Below the pieces are notes generated by a model. It was not told the DNA's origin. It saw only the letters and a list, made by a program, of their open reading frames with translations, and ran no database searches. The position numbers and the translations under genes were made by a program. A stretch of 64,000 nt of DNA, taken from Herbaspirillum rubrisubalbicans. GTDB taxonomy: Bacteria > Pseudomonadota > Gammaproteobacteria > Burkholderiales > Burkholderiaceae_D. Positions within the stretch are counted from its first letter, which is position 1, and the number at the start of each line of letters is the position of its first letter. The stretch covers positions 2,790,001-2,854,000 of the forward strand of contig NZ_CP024996.1 in assembly GCF_003719195.1 (NCBI RefSeq), in the 5' to 3' direction. Below are positions 43,862 through 53,562 of this stretch, piece by piece.

Positions 43862-45075
43862 GCTGCCTCCATCTTGTTTTTGACATGGGTAGAAAGCCAC
43901 TGAACGATGGTCGGCAAGGTCTGCGGGGTGTTGCCCATATGGCCGCCCGGGAACAGACGGACGGCTTTGGGAGAACCGTGCTCGGTCAGCAGATGGAGGT
44001 CAGCCGGAGGGCACTGTTTATCTTCTTTGCCGTTGACCAGCAACATCGGTGCACTGGGCCGGTCCAGCAGACCCTGGTCCAGCAAGGACAAGCGCCTGAA
44101 GCCGTCGATGTATTGCTGATCTGTCGTGGCACCCAGCATGCGCTGGCGGGTTTCAACCAGTTCCATCAGGTAGCTGTCAGGGTAGCGGGACGATTCAATC
44201 CAATCTGCCTGGAACATATAGTGAGCGCCACCACCCCAGTTCACGGCAGCACTGATACGTTCCGGGTGCAGGTGCGCAAGTTTGGTCGCCCAGTAGCCGC
44301 CAAAGGAGCGGCCCAGAATGCCAACCTTGGCGGCATCCAGATCCTCCTGGGCAGCAGCCCATTCGAACACCGGCAGGAACTGGCGCTCTGCATCCTGGAC
44401 GCCTTTGACCGGCGACTCACCCGTGCCGGCATTGTCCATAGCGATGGTTGCGACACCAGCGGCCAGGAAGGCATTGCACGCTGCGGTCATCTGTTCCTTC
44501 CATGCGTCTACGCCACCCCACATGACTACCACCGGCGGGCGCTCCACCCCGTGAGGACGACGGATCAGGAATACGACTTCCTTGCCCTCTCCGCTGCGTC
44601 CGTCAAACGCAATGGTGACGCGCCGTACCGGGTTATCCCAATAGGAGGCCGCCAGCACATAGGTTTCGCGCTCGGCTTGGGCGCAGCGTTCCTTATCGGG
44701 ATGGTTAGGGCAGGGAAAGCGGCCCATGAAATAGAATCCGCTGGCTTTCATGTAAAGAGCTGCGGCCTCTTTGTCCTGGCCGCGCTCACTGGCCAGATCG
44801 GCCTGCGCACGCGTCTCGTCACCCGCCTTGCCCCATACGGCCGCCCATGATGCGCCGTCCAGTCCCTGCAGCGACTCGATCAGGCGCGCTCCTTCGTCCT
44901 GCGGCACCTGATTCATCGGATGTACCTTCGCTGCAAGCTTGTCCAGCATCCATTGCTTGGCTTCAGCCAGCGTCTTGGGGCGCCCCTGTACGGCGCCCGT
45001 CTTCTCTGCGTCATTGCTCAATTCGTCACCTCTGTCAGTTGCAGACCCTTTCTCACATGGGTCCGGGAGTGTCAT
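43858..45075 (-). CDS. Alpha/beta hydrolase (FrsA/esterase-like), first gene of the ring-cleavage operon
   Basis: About 405 residues from the ATG at 45075; other starts (45099, or a TTG near 45021) are possible and none has a strong ribosome site. It has a helical N-terminal domain of about 160 residues, then a catalytic domain with nucleophile GRSFGGYWA, acid NGKEDKQCPP and His GGHMGNTP. This two-domain arrangement is found in 2,6-dihydroxypseudooxynicotine hydrolase-like C-C hydrolases and FrsA-type esterases. Its partners are the LigA/LigB subunits and the PcaD-like hydrolase. Confidence 0.82.
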   Translation of the reverse strand: MTLPDPCEKGSATDRGDELSNDAEKTGAVQGRPKTLAEAKQWMLDKLAAKVHPMNQVPQDEGARLIESLQGLDGASWAAVWGKAGDETRAQADLASERGQDKEAAALYMKASGFYFMGRFPCPNHPDKERCAQAERETYVLAASYWDNPVRRVTIAFDGRSGEGKEVVFLIRRPHGVERPPVVVMWGGVDAWKEQMTAACNAFLAAGVATIAMDNAGTGESPVKGVQDAERQFLPVFEWAAAQEDLDAAKVGILGRSFGGYWATKLAHLHPERISAAVNWGGGAHYMFQADWIESSRYPDSYLMELVETRQRMLGATTDQQYIDGFRRLSLLDQGLLDRPSAPMLLVNGKEDKQCPPADLHLLTEHGSPKAVRLFPGGHMGNTPQTLPTIVQWLSTHVKNKMEAA

Positions 45076-45291
45076 CCTAGACGCACGGTAGCAAACCACT
45101 TTGCCGCTTGTGCTATCCCTTTTGACTTTCAGCGCAGCATCGCCATCCCCCTGCTTCGCTCAGAGACAAATAGCATCGCGAGTTCAGGCAAATTTTCTCC
45201 ATGTACCCAGTTACGCTGCTGAAATGAACAACATCCTGGCCTTTCGCGGCGGCATCGTCACGCAAGGTCCGGCAACTGGAGACTCGTATCG

Positions 45292-46413
45292 ATGCAACAG
45301 AAAAATATCCTCATCGTCGGCGGAGGCGTTGGTGGCATGTCGACAGCCATCGCAATGGCCGGGCTTGGCCATCGGGTGGATCTCATTGACCTTGATCCTG
45401 AATGGCGTGTGTATGGGGCCGGCATCACGATTACCGGACCGACCCTGCGGGCTTTCAAGGCCCTCGGCGTGCTCCCCGACATCGAGGCGCAGGCATATAC
45501 CGGTACCGGCATCCAGGTATGCTCGTCCGAAGGCGCGCGTCTGGCTGTACTGCCTACTCCCGTTCGTCTGGAAGATGGTATTCCCGGCTGTGGCGGCATC
45601 ATGCGCCCCGTACTGCACAAGATTCTTTCAGACAAGGTGCTGGCTGCGGGGGTCAATGTGCGTTTGGGCCTGTCGGTGGACAAGCTGGAACAAACGCCAG
45701 ATCAGGTCGACGTGGAACTCACTGATGGCAGCAAAGCCGCTTACGATCTCGTGGTCGGTGCAGATGGCCTGTTTTCGCGTATACGCGGCCTACTCTTTCC
45801 CGATGCTCCCCTTCCGCAATACACCGGGCAGAGCGCCTGGCGCGCACAACTACCCCGTCCTCCAGAAATCGACCGGCGCCATTTCTTCCTGGGCGGCCCC
45901 TACAAGGTCGGCCTGACTCCGGTGTCCCAGGATCGGATGTACATGTTCCTGCTGGAGAACTCCAAGGAAAAACGGCGCATTCCCGACCACGATCTCCCTG
46001 CAGAACTGGCGCGCCTGACGCGTCCTTATGGCGGCATCATCCGTGACATCGGCCAATCCCTCAGTGCCGAAAACACCATCGTTCACCGCCCGCTGGAGGC
46101 ATTCCTGCTGCCCGGTCCATGGTTCAAGGGCCGGGTCCTGCTTATCGGTGATGCCGCCCACCCGACTACGCCTCAACTGGCCTCAGGCGCCGGCCTGGCC
46201 GCCGAAGATGCGCTGGTCCTGGCAGAAGAACTGGGAAAGGAGAACAGGATTGAGCACGCCTTGCAGCGCTATATGTCGCGACGCTATGAACGTTGCCTGC
46301 TGGTCGTGAAAAACTCCATGGAGATCGGCCGGCGAGAGCAAGCTGGCCGGCCTATTGCCGAGCAGACCATCCTTGTTGAACAGTCCTTGAAGACATTGGC
46401 AGAACCGATCTAA
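45292..46413 (+). CDS. FAD-dependent aromatic monooxygenase
   Basis: 373 residues. Flavoprotein hydroxylase of the p-hydroxybenzoate hydroxylase superfamily. The dinucleotide-binding start is VGGGVGGMSTAIAMAG (GxGxxG at about residue 10), the second FAD motif is LIGDAAHPTTP (about residue 285), and GADGLFSRIR is the DG motif region. It probably adds a hydroxyl to the ring to make the substrate for the adjacent extradiol dioxygenase, encoded divergently 216 bp away. Ribosome site GGAGA is present. Confidence 0.88.
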   Translation: MQQKNILIVGGGVGGMSTAIAMAGLGHRVDLIDLDPEWRVYGAGITITGPTLRAFKALGVLPDIEAQAYTGTGIQVCSSEGARLAVLPTPVRLEDGIPGCGGIMRPVLHKILSDKVLAAGVNVRLGLSVDKLEQTPDQVDVELTDGSKAAYDLVVGADGLFSRIRGLLFPDAPLPQYTGQSAWRAQLPRPPEIDRRHFFLGGPYKVGLTPVSQDRMYMFLLENSKEKRRIPDHDLPAELARLTRPYGGIIRDIGQSLSAENTIVHRPLEAFLLPGPWFKGRVLLIGDAAHPTTPQLASGAGLAAEDALVLAEELGKENRIEHALQRYMSRRYERCLLVVKNSMEIGRREQAGRPIAEQTILVEQSLKTLAEPI

Positions 46414-46505
46414 ACCCAATCCCTGGACGAACGGTTCCGGCCTCAACGCAGAGGACCTTCTCGCTCCAGTTCAGCATTTCCCAAACGACCAGTTAAGGAG
46501 ACATC

Positions 46506-48008
46506 ATGGTGGATAAGTACAAAAAAGGGTTTACCGAGAGTAGTACGGATTCCCAACCGGCAGATGCGCACCGCAGGAATTTTCTTCATACCGCAGTCAA
46601 GACCAGCGCTGCTGGCGCCTTGCTGGCCAGCCCCGTAGCAGCCATCTGCGCCAATGCGCAGCCTAAGGAGCAGGCAACGTCGCCCTTGCCCAAGAGGGGG
46701 GAATATATCTTCCGCAATGGCTATATCCTCTCCATGGATCCGGCTATCGGAGAATTTGCAACGGGCGACGTTCATGTAAAAGACGGCGTCATTCTCAGTG
46801 TTGGTCGCTCGATTTCTTCTCAGACCGCAGAAATCATCGACGCCACCGATTGCATCGTCATGCCTGGCTTCATCGATGGCCATTGGCACATGATGAACTC
46901 GCTGTGGCGCGGCCTGGTCAACGACAAACCTGGCTATACCTACTTTGAAATCTATGGTCGGCTGGGGCCTGCCTACACGCCGCAGGATAGCGTGGCTGGC
47001 GTACGGCTGGCATTGGCTGAGGCGATCAATGGCGGCATCACCACGGTGCACAATTGGGCCAACAACGTACGATCACCAGCCCATGCCGATGCAGAGCTTG
47101 CCGCGCATGTCGCCTCAGGTGTGCGATTCCGCTGGAGTTACGGCGCTCCTTTCGGTTTGCCCAGCATTCCTTGGGACGATGTGGTGCGTGTACAGAAGCA
47201 ATGGTTTGCTGCCGGCGACCGCATGATGACCTATGGCATCGCCTCCACAGCAGCCGGAGTCGGCCCGCAAACCATCACCGGTGTTGCCGCCGAGATGGTA
47301 AAAGCCCGTAAGCTGGGACTTCCGATCTCGATTCATGAACTTGCAACGGGGCCTGACAGTCCAGACTCAGTACGCTTCCTGATCGACGCGAAGTTGTTAG
47401 GCCCGGACGTACAGCTACTGCACGGCAACGGCATCGAACCCTACTTCGGCCAGATTGTCGAGGCAGGCACGACCGTGGCCCTCAGTCCAACGATCGACCC
47501 CATGACATTGCCTTTGGTGCCGCCGGTCCCAGGGGCGATGTCCGCCGGGATCAAACTGTCGTTCTCTGTCGATACATCTGGACAGGCTGCCGCCGACATG
47601 TTCACCAACATGCGTGTCGAGTGGGCCGCTTCCCACATGCGGGCCAACGGCAGCAACCTGCCGACCGCACGCGAACTCCTGCAGATCGCAACCCTCGGCG
47701 GCGCCGTCGCCCACGGCCTGCAGGACGTGACTGGCTCGCTGACGCCAGGCAAGCGTGGCGACCTCATCATGGTTCGCAAGAGCGACATCAACATGCAGAT
47801 TGCCCCTGATATCGATCCCGCATGGCTGCTGGTTTCCTCGGGACGGCCAGAGAATATCGACACCGTGCTCGTCGACGGGCGGATTCTGAAGCGCAAAGGG
47901 ACACTGACGACGGTCAACGTCCCTGAACTGATGAGGACCGCAAGTACCGCCTTGCAAGGTCTGCGGGCGCGCACGAAGCTCCCTCCGCTCGGTATGGCGA
48001 AGACCTGA
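46506..48008 (+). CDS. Exported metal-dependent amidohydrolase
   Basis: 500 residues. The N-terminus has a twin-arginine-like HRRNFLHTAVKTSAAGALLAS, suggesting Tat export and periplasmic action. The TIM-barrel amidohydrolase core shows GFIDGHWHM (the HxH metal ligands), SIHEL and LLHGNG (further His) and SVDTSG (Asp), as in the Atz/Trz subgroup. It would hydrolyse an amide or N-heterocycle C-N bond before uptake. It follows the monooxygenase on the same strand after 92 bp, so it may be co-transcribed. Confidence 0.85.
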   Translation: MVDKYKKGFTESSTDSQPADAHRRNFLHTAVKTSAAGALLASPVAAICANAQPKEQATSPLPKRGEYIFRNGYILSMDPAIGEFATGDVHVKDGVILSVGRSISSQTAEIIDATDCIVMPGFIDGHWHMMNSLWRGLVNDKPGYTYFEIYGRLGPAYTPQDSVAGVRLALAEAINGGITTVHNWANNVRSPAHADAELAAHVASGVRFRWSYGAPFGLPSIPWDDVVRVQKQWFAAGDRMMTYGIASTAAGVGPQTITGVAAEMVKARKLGLPISIHELATGPDSPDSVRFLIDAKLLGPDVQLLHGNGIEPYFGQIVEAGTTVALSPTIDPMTLPLVPPVPGAMSAGIKLSFSVDTSGQAAADMFTNMRVEWAASHMRANGSNLPTARELLQIATLGGAVAHGLQDVTGSLTPGKRGDLIMVRKSDINMQIAPDIDPAWLLVSSGRPENIDTVLVDGRILKRKGTLTTVNVPELMRTASTALQGLRARTKLPPLGMAKT

Positions 48009-48030
48009 CCGGCTAGCGTTCCAACAACCT

Positions 48031-48076
48031 GGCCGCTCATCCTCCATCAGAGCATCTCAAAAGGAAATGAGCGGTC
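48031..48076 (+). terminator. Possible terminator after the amidohydrolase
   Basis: GGCCGCTCAT (48031-48040) pairs with ATGAGCGGTC (48067-48076) with one G-U pair and a 26-base loop, then a T-rich stretch (GTTTTG) begins eight bases later. The long loop makes it weaker than a classical terminator. Confidence 0.4.
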
Positions 48077-48122
48077 AGCTGTTTTGTATATCGAACCAGG
48101 TATTCATGCAATTTGGGGTAAC

Positions 48123-48358
48123 TAGAACTCATTTCATCAATAGGCGTGAGATGCGTTCTGCCCAGAAAGGGCGCTGGCAAGGAGCGCAACGCGGCCAGCG
48201 CCCTTTCTGAGCAGAACCCGAAGGGAGCGGCCCGTTTGGGCGAATTGCTGCGTTACGAATTTGGGTCAAGACGCCCAGTCTTGACCCAAATTCGCGCCTT
48301 GCACTTCATCCCAAACGGGACTCGCTCGCACTCACGCCTATTGATGAAATGAGTTCTA
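48123..48358. mobile_element. MITE-like element with perfect 28-bp inverted ends and nested palindromes
   Basis: 236 bp bounded by perfect 28-bp inverted repeats (48123-48150 and 48331-48358), each beginning TAGAACTC at the outer end, so TA may be the target duplication (IS5-like habit). Inside are a 16-bp-arm hairpin (48163-48178 with 48194-48209, extended by GTTCTGC/GCAGAAC), a 17-bp-arm hairpin with a 5-base loop (48256-48272 with 48278-48294), and a 10-bp outer pair (48231-48240 with 48310-48319). There is no transposase gene. It sits at the border between the catabolic block and the nif genes. Confidence 0.9.
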
Positions 48359-48596
48359 CGCAGAAGCAAAGAAAATGCTCCGGCCAACTGGTGACTGTTA
48401 TATGGCCGGGTGTTATCTGCTGGCGTATGGAAACGAGCTAAGCTTGGCATAGTCACTCGACGGTCATAAAAAAACACATCGAATTCGTCCTGTCGTCACA
48501 AATCCAACAAAAACGACAATCCGTCAGACGGAATGCTACCTACCAAAAAATTAATTTATTCCTTTGTATTCAGTAGCTTAGATGCAAATCCTTGCA

Positions 48597-48612
48597 TGGC
48601 ACGCTCTTTGCT
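48597..48612 (+). promoter_or_regulatory. Sigma-54 (-24/-12) promoter of the nif-linked ISC operon
   Basis: TGGCACGCTCTTTGCT matches the RpoN consensus TGGCACG-N4-TTGCW fully. It is 60 bp upstream of the iscS ATG, the right distance. No clean NifA site (TGT-N10-ACA) was found in the ~240 bp upstream, down to the MITE. Confidence 0.9.
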
Positions 48613-48671
48613 GAAGCTCCTACCGCAGCCAGGCACAGACCCGTTCTCCCACACAGTTTGCCGGAGCCACC

Positions 48672-49895
48672 ATGCCCTCCTCTTCCTTATCGCTACCGAT
48701 CTACCTGGATTATTCGGCGACCACTCCGGTCGATCCGCGCGTTGCGCAAAAGATGATTCCCTATCTAACCGATATTCCGGGCAACCCAGCCAGCCGTTCG
48801 CACAGCTTCGGCTGGGCCGCCGAAGCGGCGGTCGAACATGCACGCGAGCAAGTCGCGGCACTCGTCAACGCCGACGTGCGCGAAATCATCTGGACCTCCG
48901 GCGCCACCGAATCCAACAACCTGGCCATCAAGGGCGCCGCTGAATTCCTGCGTAGCAAGGGCCGCCACCTCATCACCGTCAAGACCGAACACAAGGCCGT
49001 GCTCGACACCATGCGCGAGCTGGAGCGCCGCGGTTTTGAAGTGACCTACCTGGAAGTCGGCAGCGACGGCCTGCTCGACCTGGTCGCCTTCGAAGCAGCC
49101 TTGCGGCCCGATACCATCCTGGCCTCGGTGATGTACGTCAATAACGAGATCGGCGTGATCCAGGACATCGCCGCATTGGGCGACATCTGCCGCGCACGCG
49201 GCGTGCTCCTGCACGTGGACGCCGCCCAGGCCACCGGCAAGGTGGCCATCGACCTGGCCAGCCTCAAGGTCGATCTGATGTCGTTCTCCGCCCACAAAAC
49301 CTATGGTCCCAAGGGCATCGGCGCCTTGTACGTAGGACGCAAGCCGCGCGTACGGCTGGAGGCGCAGATGCATGGCGGCGGACATGAACGCGGCCTGCGC
49401 TCGGGCACCCTGGCCACTCACCAGATCGTCGGCATGGGTGAAGCCTTCGAACTGGCACGCCTGGCCATGGGCACCGAGAACGAACGCATCCGCATGTTGC
49501 GCGACCGCCTGCACGCGGGCTTTGCCGATATCGAGGAATGTTTCGTCAATGGCGACCTGGAGCGTCGCGTGCCGCACAACCTCAATGTCAGCTTCAACTA
49601 TGTCGAGGGCGAATCGCTGCTCATGGCCATCAAGGATGTGGCGGTGTCCTCCGGGTCTGCCTGCACCTCGGCCAGCCTGGAACCCTCCTATGTCCTGCGC
49701 GCACTGGGCATGTCGGATGAACTGGCGCACAGTTCCATCCGTTTTTCCATCGGCCGCTTCACCACCATCGAGGAGATCGACTTCACCGTGAACGTGATCC
49801 GTGAAAAGGTGGGCAAGCTGCGCGCACTCTCGCCGTTGTGGGATATGTACAAGGACGGCATTGACCTCTCCACGGTGCAATGGGCTGCACACTGA
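48672..49895 (+). CDS. iscS: Cysteine desulfurase IscS/NifS of the nif-linked ISC operon
   Basis: 407 residues. It takes sulfur from cysteine to build Fe-S clusters, here presumably for nitrogenase, since the gene has a sigma-54 promoter and heads toward nifV/nifW/fixABCX. Type I (IscS) signature: [25 protein letters not shown] lysine [12 protein letters not shown] and active-site cysteine loop [14 protein letters not shown]. It could be called nifS by context. It is distinct from the SufS-type desulfurase at 35375, so the window holds two different sulfur-releasing enzymes. Confidence 0.93.
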   Translation: MPSSSLSLPIYLDYSATTPVDPRVAQKMIPYLTDIPGNPASRSHSFGWAAEAAVEHAREQVAALVNADVREIIWTSGATESNNLAIKGAAEFLRSKGRHLITVKTEHKAVLDTMRELERRGFEVTYLEVGSDGLLDLVAFEAALRPDTILASVMYVNNEIGVIQDIAALGDICRARGVLLHVDAAQATGKVAIDLASLKVDLMSFSAHKTYGPKGIGALYVGRKPRVRLEAQMHGGGHERGLRSGTLATHQIVGMGEAFELARLAMGTENERIRMLRDRLHAGFADIEECFVNGDLERRVPHNLNVSFNYVEGESLLMAIKDVAVSSGSACTSASLEPSYVLRALGMSDELAHSSIRFSIGRFTTIEEIDFTVNVIREKVGKLRALSPLWDMYKDGIDLSTVQWAAH

Positions 49896-49908
49896 CAAGG
49901 AGCACATC

Positions 49909-50358
49909 ATGGCTTACAGCGACAAATTGATGGACCACTACGAAAACCCGCGCAACGTCGGCAGCTTTGACAAGGACGACACCAGCGTGGCCACCGGCAT
50001 GGTCGGTGCTCCCGCCTGTGGCGACGTAATGAAGCTGCAGATCAAGGTCGATCACAACGGCATCATCGAAGACGCCAAATTCAAGACCTACGGCTGCGGC
50101 TCGGCCATCGCCTCTTCCTCCCTGGTGACCGAGTGGCTCAAGGGACGCACCCTGGACCAGGCGCTGGACATCAAGAACACCGCCATCGCCGACGAACTGG
50201 CCTTGCCGCCGGTGAAGATCCACTGCTCCATCCTGGCCGAAGATGCCATCAAGGCCGCCGTGGCGGATTACCGCAGCCGGCATGACGCTGCGCCCGAGGT
50301 GCAGCAGGCGGCTCCGGCCCCCAAGCAATACCCGATCTGCGCGCCCATCGCCGACTGA
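49909..50358 (+). CDS. iscU: Fe-S scaffold protein IscU
   Basis: 149 residues from the ATG at 49909 (AAGGAG upstream). It assembles [2Fe-2S]/[4Fe-4S] clusters on three conserved Cys: [24 protein letters not shown] and [12 protein letters not shown]. The hscA-binding LPPVK motif is present (ALPPVKIHC). It lacks the NifU central ferredoxin and C-terminal NfU domains but carries about 20 extra Ala/Pro-rich residues, so it is IscU, not full NifU. Confidence 0.93.
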   Translation: MAYSDKLMDHYENPRNVGSFDKDDTSVATGMVGAPACGDVMKLQIKVDHNGIIEDAKFKTYGCGSAIASSSLVTEWLKGRTLDQALDIKNTAIADELALPPVKIHCSILAEDAIKAAVADYRSRHDAAPEVQQAAPAPKQYPICAPIAD

Positions 50359-50401
50359 GACGGCACGGCCGGTTCCCATCCCCATTTCCTGGAGGTCCAT
50401 C

Positions 50402-50764
50402 ATGTCCGATACCGATATCGACACCATCACCGCCGACGCCCCCCTCATCTTTACCGACTCGGCCGTGGCCAAGGTCAGTGAATTGATCAGCGAAGAAGGC
50501 AATGCTGACCTCAAGCTGCGCATCTACGTCAGCGGTGGCGGCTGCTCCGGCTTCGAATATGGCTTTGCCTTTGACGATGCCGTCAACGAAGACGATTTCT
50601 GCATCGAGCGCAACGGTGTCTCGCTGTTGGTCGATGCCATGAGCATGCAATACCTCAATGGTGCCGAGATCGGCTACGAAGAAGGCCTGGAAGGCTCCCG
50701 CTTCATCATCAAGAACCCCAATGCCACCACCACCTGTGGCTGCGGCAGTTCATTCTCGGTTTGA
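50402..50764 (+). CDS. A-type Fe-S carrier (ErpA-like)
   Basis: 120 residues. The HesB/IscA fold with the three cluster-binding cysteines: one in [16 protein letters not shown] and the pair in [12 protein letters not shown]. ErpA-like spacing and the [11 protein letters not shown] ending point to the ErpA subgroup. It delivers clusters to [4Fe-4S] targets. It is one of two A-type carriers in tandem here, the other at 50777. Confidence 0.88.
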   Translation: MSDTDIDTITADAPLIFTDSAVAKVSELISEEGNADLKLRIYVSGGGCSGFEYGFAFDDAVNEDDFCIERNGVSLLVDAMSMQYLNGAEIGYEEGLEGSRFIIKNPNATTTCGCGSSFSV

Positions 50765-50776
50765 GGAGAGACGGCG

Positions 50777-51097
50777 ATGAGCATCACCCTCACTGAAAAC
50801 GCCGCGCGCCGCGTGCACGCCTTCCTGGCCAAGCGCAGCGCTGTCGGCTTGCGCCTGGCAGTCAAGACCAGCGGCTGCTCCGGCATGGCTTACGCGCTCG
50901 AATATGCCGACGTCGCCGAGCCGCAGGATGTGCGCTTCGAAAGCCATGGCGTGACCGTACTGATCGATCCCAAGAGCCTGCCCTACCTGGATGGCACCGA
51001 GCTGGACTTCGTGCGCGAAGGGCTCAACGAAGGCTTCAAGTTCAACAATCCCAACGCCAAGAACCAGTGCGGCTGCGGCGAAAGCTTCGCGGTCTAG
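50777..51097 (+). CDS. iscA: A-type Fe-S carrier IscA
   Basis: 106 residues with GGAGAGA upstream, 12 bp after the ErpA-like gene. Cys positions are in [12 protein letters not shown] and [11 protein letters not shown], the IscA signature. IscA binds iron or a cluster for handover to apo-proteins and for [4Fe-4S] assembly, matching the needs of FixX, NifB/NifN and nitrogenase maturation. It is followed after 3 bp by hscA. Confidence 0.92.
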   Translation: MSITLTENAARRVHAFLAKRSAVGLRLAVKTSGCSGMAYALEYADVAEPQDVRFESHGVTVLIDPKSLPYLDGTELDFVREGLNEGFKFNNPNAKNQCGCGESFAV

Positions 51098-51100
51098 GCC

Positions 51101-53029
51101 ATGTCCCTGCTCCAGATCGCCGAACCTGGCCGCAGCACGGCGCCGCACCAGCACCGGCTGGCCGTGGGCATTGACCTGGGCACCACCAATTCGCTGGTGG
51201 CCACGGTCCAGTCCGGCCAGGCCCGCATCCTGCCGGATGAGGCCGGGCAGGCGCTGCTGCCCTCGGTGGTGCGCTATCTGCCGGCCCATTCCCTGCAGCC
51301 GGCAGACCGGCCGCCGACCGTCGTCGGCCATGCCGCCAAGGCCGCGCAGAGTGATGATCCGCGCAATACCTTGTCCTCCATCAAGCGCCTGATGGGGCGT
51401 GACCGCGCCGACATCAGCGCAGGCAACAGCGCTGACATGCCTTATGCCTTCATCGACAAGCCCGGCCTGGTCCAGATCGACACCGCTGCGGGTATCAAGA
51501 CACCCATCGACGTATCGGCCGACATCCTGCGGGTATTGCGCCAGCGGGCCGAAGCCTCGCTGGGGGGCGAACTGAGTGGTGCGGTCATCACGGTGCCGGC
51601 CTACTTCGATGACGCCCAGCGCCAAGCCACCAAGGATGCCGCGCGTCTGGCCGGCCTGAATGTGCTGCGGCTGCTCAATGAACCGACGGCCGCCGCCATC
51701 GCCTATGGCCTCGACCAGGCTGCCGAAGGCGTGTTCGCCATCTATGATCTGGGGGGCGGCACCTTTGACATTTCCATCCTCAAGCTCTCACGCGGGGTCT
51801 TTGAAGTGCTGGCCACCAATGGGGATGGCGCTCTGGGTGGCGATGATTTTGATCGCTGCATCCATGACTGGGTCCTCGACCAGAGTCCGCTGGCAAGTGC
51901 AGGGCTCACCTCGCAAGATACCCGGCGCCTGCTCACTGCTGCGCGCCAGGCCAAGGAAACCCTGAGCCGGGAGACCAGCGCGACCATCGAACTGAACCTG
52001 TCCTCAGGGCAGGCCGTGCAACTGGCGTTGACGCGCGAGGTATTTGCGTCCATCAGCCAGGGCTTGCTGGCCCGTACCCTGCTGCCCACCCGCAAGGCGC
52101 TGCGCGACGCAGGATTAGGCGTCTCTGAGATCGACGGCGTGGTCCTGGTCGGAGGATCGACCCGGATGCCGCAGGTGCGCGCCGCCGTGGCCGACTTTTT
52201 CGGCCAACCGCCCTTGACCGATCTAGATCCAGACCAGGTCGTGGCGCTGGGCGCGGCCATGCAGGCCAATGTCCTGGCCGGCAATCGCCAGCAAAGCGAC
52301 TGGCTGCTGCTGGACGTCTGTCCGCTCTCGCTGGGGCTGGAAACCATGGGCGGCCTGGTGGAAAAGATCATCCCGCGCAACTCCACCATTCCGGTGGCAC
52401 GGGCGCAGGAATTCACTACCTTCAAGGATGGCCAGACCGCCATGAGCGTGCATGTGCTGCAAGGCGAACGGGAACTGGTGGCCGATTGCCGCTCTCTGGC
52501 GCGCCTGGAGTTGCGCGGTATTCCTCCCATGGTGGCCGGTGCGGCCCGTATCCGCGTGACTTTCCAGATCGATGCCGACGGGCTGCTGTCGGTCTCGGCA
52601 CGCGAACAAAGCACCGGCGTGGAAGCGGCTGTCACCGTCAAGCCCTCCTATGGACTGGATGACGCCAACATCGCCCGTATGCTCTCCGAAGCCGCAGGGC
52701 ACGCCACCGATGACATGAAGATGCGTACGCTGCGTGAAGCCCAGGTCAATGCCCGCCAGGTGGCCGACGCCACCGATGCCGCCCTCAAGCGCGACGGCCA
52801 CAGCCTGCTCAGCGCCACCGAACAGGCGCACATCCGCCAGCACCTCTATGCCCTGACGGAACTGATCGAGACAGCACGCGAAGCCAATGACGACAACATC
52901 GCTGCGCTCGGCCGAGCTTGCGATGCCCTGAACCAGGCCACCCAGGAATTCGCCGCCCGGCGCATGAATGCCAGTGTCTCGCTGGCCCTCTCAGGTCAGC
53001 GCCTCGACGCCATCGACCTGGCCTCATGA
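51101..53029 (+). CDS. hscA: Fe-S assembly chaperone HscA
   Basis: 642 residues, Hsp70 family. ATPase domain signatures: [27 protein letters not shown] and [13 protein letters not shown]. The substrate domain follows from about residue 400 ([14 protein letters not shown]). HscA (with HscB) releases the cluster from IscU by binding its LPPVK motif, present in the IscU above. No hscB (J-domain partner) is encoded next to it, so it must use HscB made elsewhere or act alone. Confidence 0.95.
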   Translation: MSLLQIAEPGRSTAPHQHRLAVGIDLGTTNSLVATVQSGQARILPDEAGQALLPSVVRYLPAHSLQPADRPPTVVGHAAKAAQSDDPRNTLSSIKRLMGRDRADISAGNSADMPYAFIDKPGLVQIDTAAGIKTPIDVSADILRVLRQRAEASLGGELSGAVITVPAYFDDAQRQATKDAARLAGLNVLRLLNEPTAAAIAYGLDQAAEGVFAIYDLGGGTFDISILKLSRGVFEVLATNGDGALGGDDFDRCIHDWVLDQSPLASAGLTSQDTRRLLTAARQAKETLSRETSATIELNLSSGQAVQLALTREVFASISQGLLARTLLPTRKALRDAGLGVSEIDGVVLVGGSTRMPQVRAAVADFFGQPPLTDLDPDQVVALGAAMQANVLAGNRQQSDWLLLDVCPLSLGLETMGGLVEKIIPRNSTIPVARAQEFTTFKDGQTAMSVHVLQGERELVADCRSLARLELRGIPPMVAGAARIRVTFQIDADGLLSVSAREQSTGVEAAVTVKPSYGLDDANIARMLSEAAGHATDDMKMRTLREAQVNARQVADATDAALKRDGHSLLSATEQAHIRQHLYALTELIETAREANDDNIAALGRACDALNQATQEFAARRMNASVSLALSGQRLDAIDLAS

Positions 53030-53080
53030 CTTGATATTCCAACCCTGACCGGGGCCATCCCGGCCTCATCGGGAGCTGCC

Positions 53081-53419
53081 ATGCCGCACATCACCGTTCG
53101 TCCCCATCCCGTCCTGTGCACCGAAGGCAGCAGCTTCGATGCGCGCAGCGGCCAGTTCCTGTGCGATGCCTTGCTCAAGAACGGGATCGCACTGGAGCAC
53201 GCCTGCGAAAAATCCTGTGCCTGTTCCACCTGCCATGTGATCGTCCACGAAGGCTTCGACTCTCTGGCGCCGGCCAGTGATGATGAGGAAGACCAACTGG
53301 GCCGTGCCTGGGGCTTGAGCGCGCAGTCGCGCCTGGCGTGCCAGGTGGTACTCAGGCAGCAGGACCTGGTGATCGAGCTGCCGCTCTACACCGTCAATCT
53401 GGCACGCGAACGGGACTGA
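53081..53419 (+). CDS. fdx: [2Fe-2S] ferredoxin (Isc type)
   Basis: 112 residues. Cluster cysteines follow C-x5-C-x2-C in HACEKSCACSTCHVIVHEGF and a fourth in RLACQVVL, typical of adrenodoxin-like Isc Fdx. It supplies electrons for cluster assembly on IscU. Last gene of the ISC operon; a 209-bp gap with a sigma-54 promoter follows. Confidence 0.93.
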   Translation: MPHITVRPHPVLCTEGSSFDARSGQFLCDALLKNGIALEHACEKSCACSTCHVIVHEGFDSLAPASDDEEDQLGRAWGLSAQSRLACQVVLRQQDLVIELPLYTVNLARERD

Positions 53420-53562
53420 GGACTGCGCGGTGTGCCGGGGCGGCAAGGCCGGACAAGACACGACAAACACGACAAAAGTGACAAGGGCCGCGGACTACCG
53501 CAAAACACCAGAAGAGTCGCTTATCACATTGATTTTTAAGGAATTTATTTTGCAAATCCGAT

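Noticed and set aside
48155..48300. CRISPR-like array from the repeated palindromes
   Set aside because: The repeats are different hairpins within one element, not regularly spaced identical repeats with unique spacers.
48765..49910. 381-codon minus-strand open frame across iscS
   Set aside because: Same reasoning: shadow of iscS with no recognisable protein sequence.
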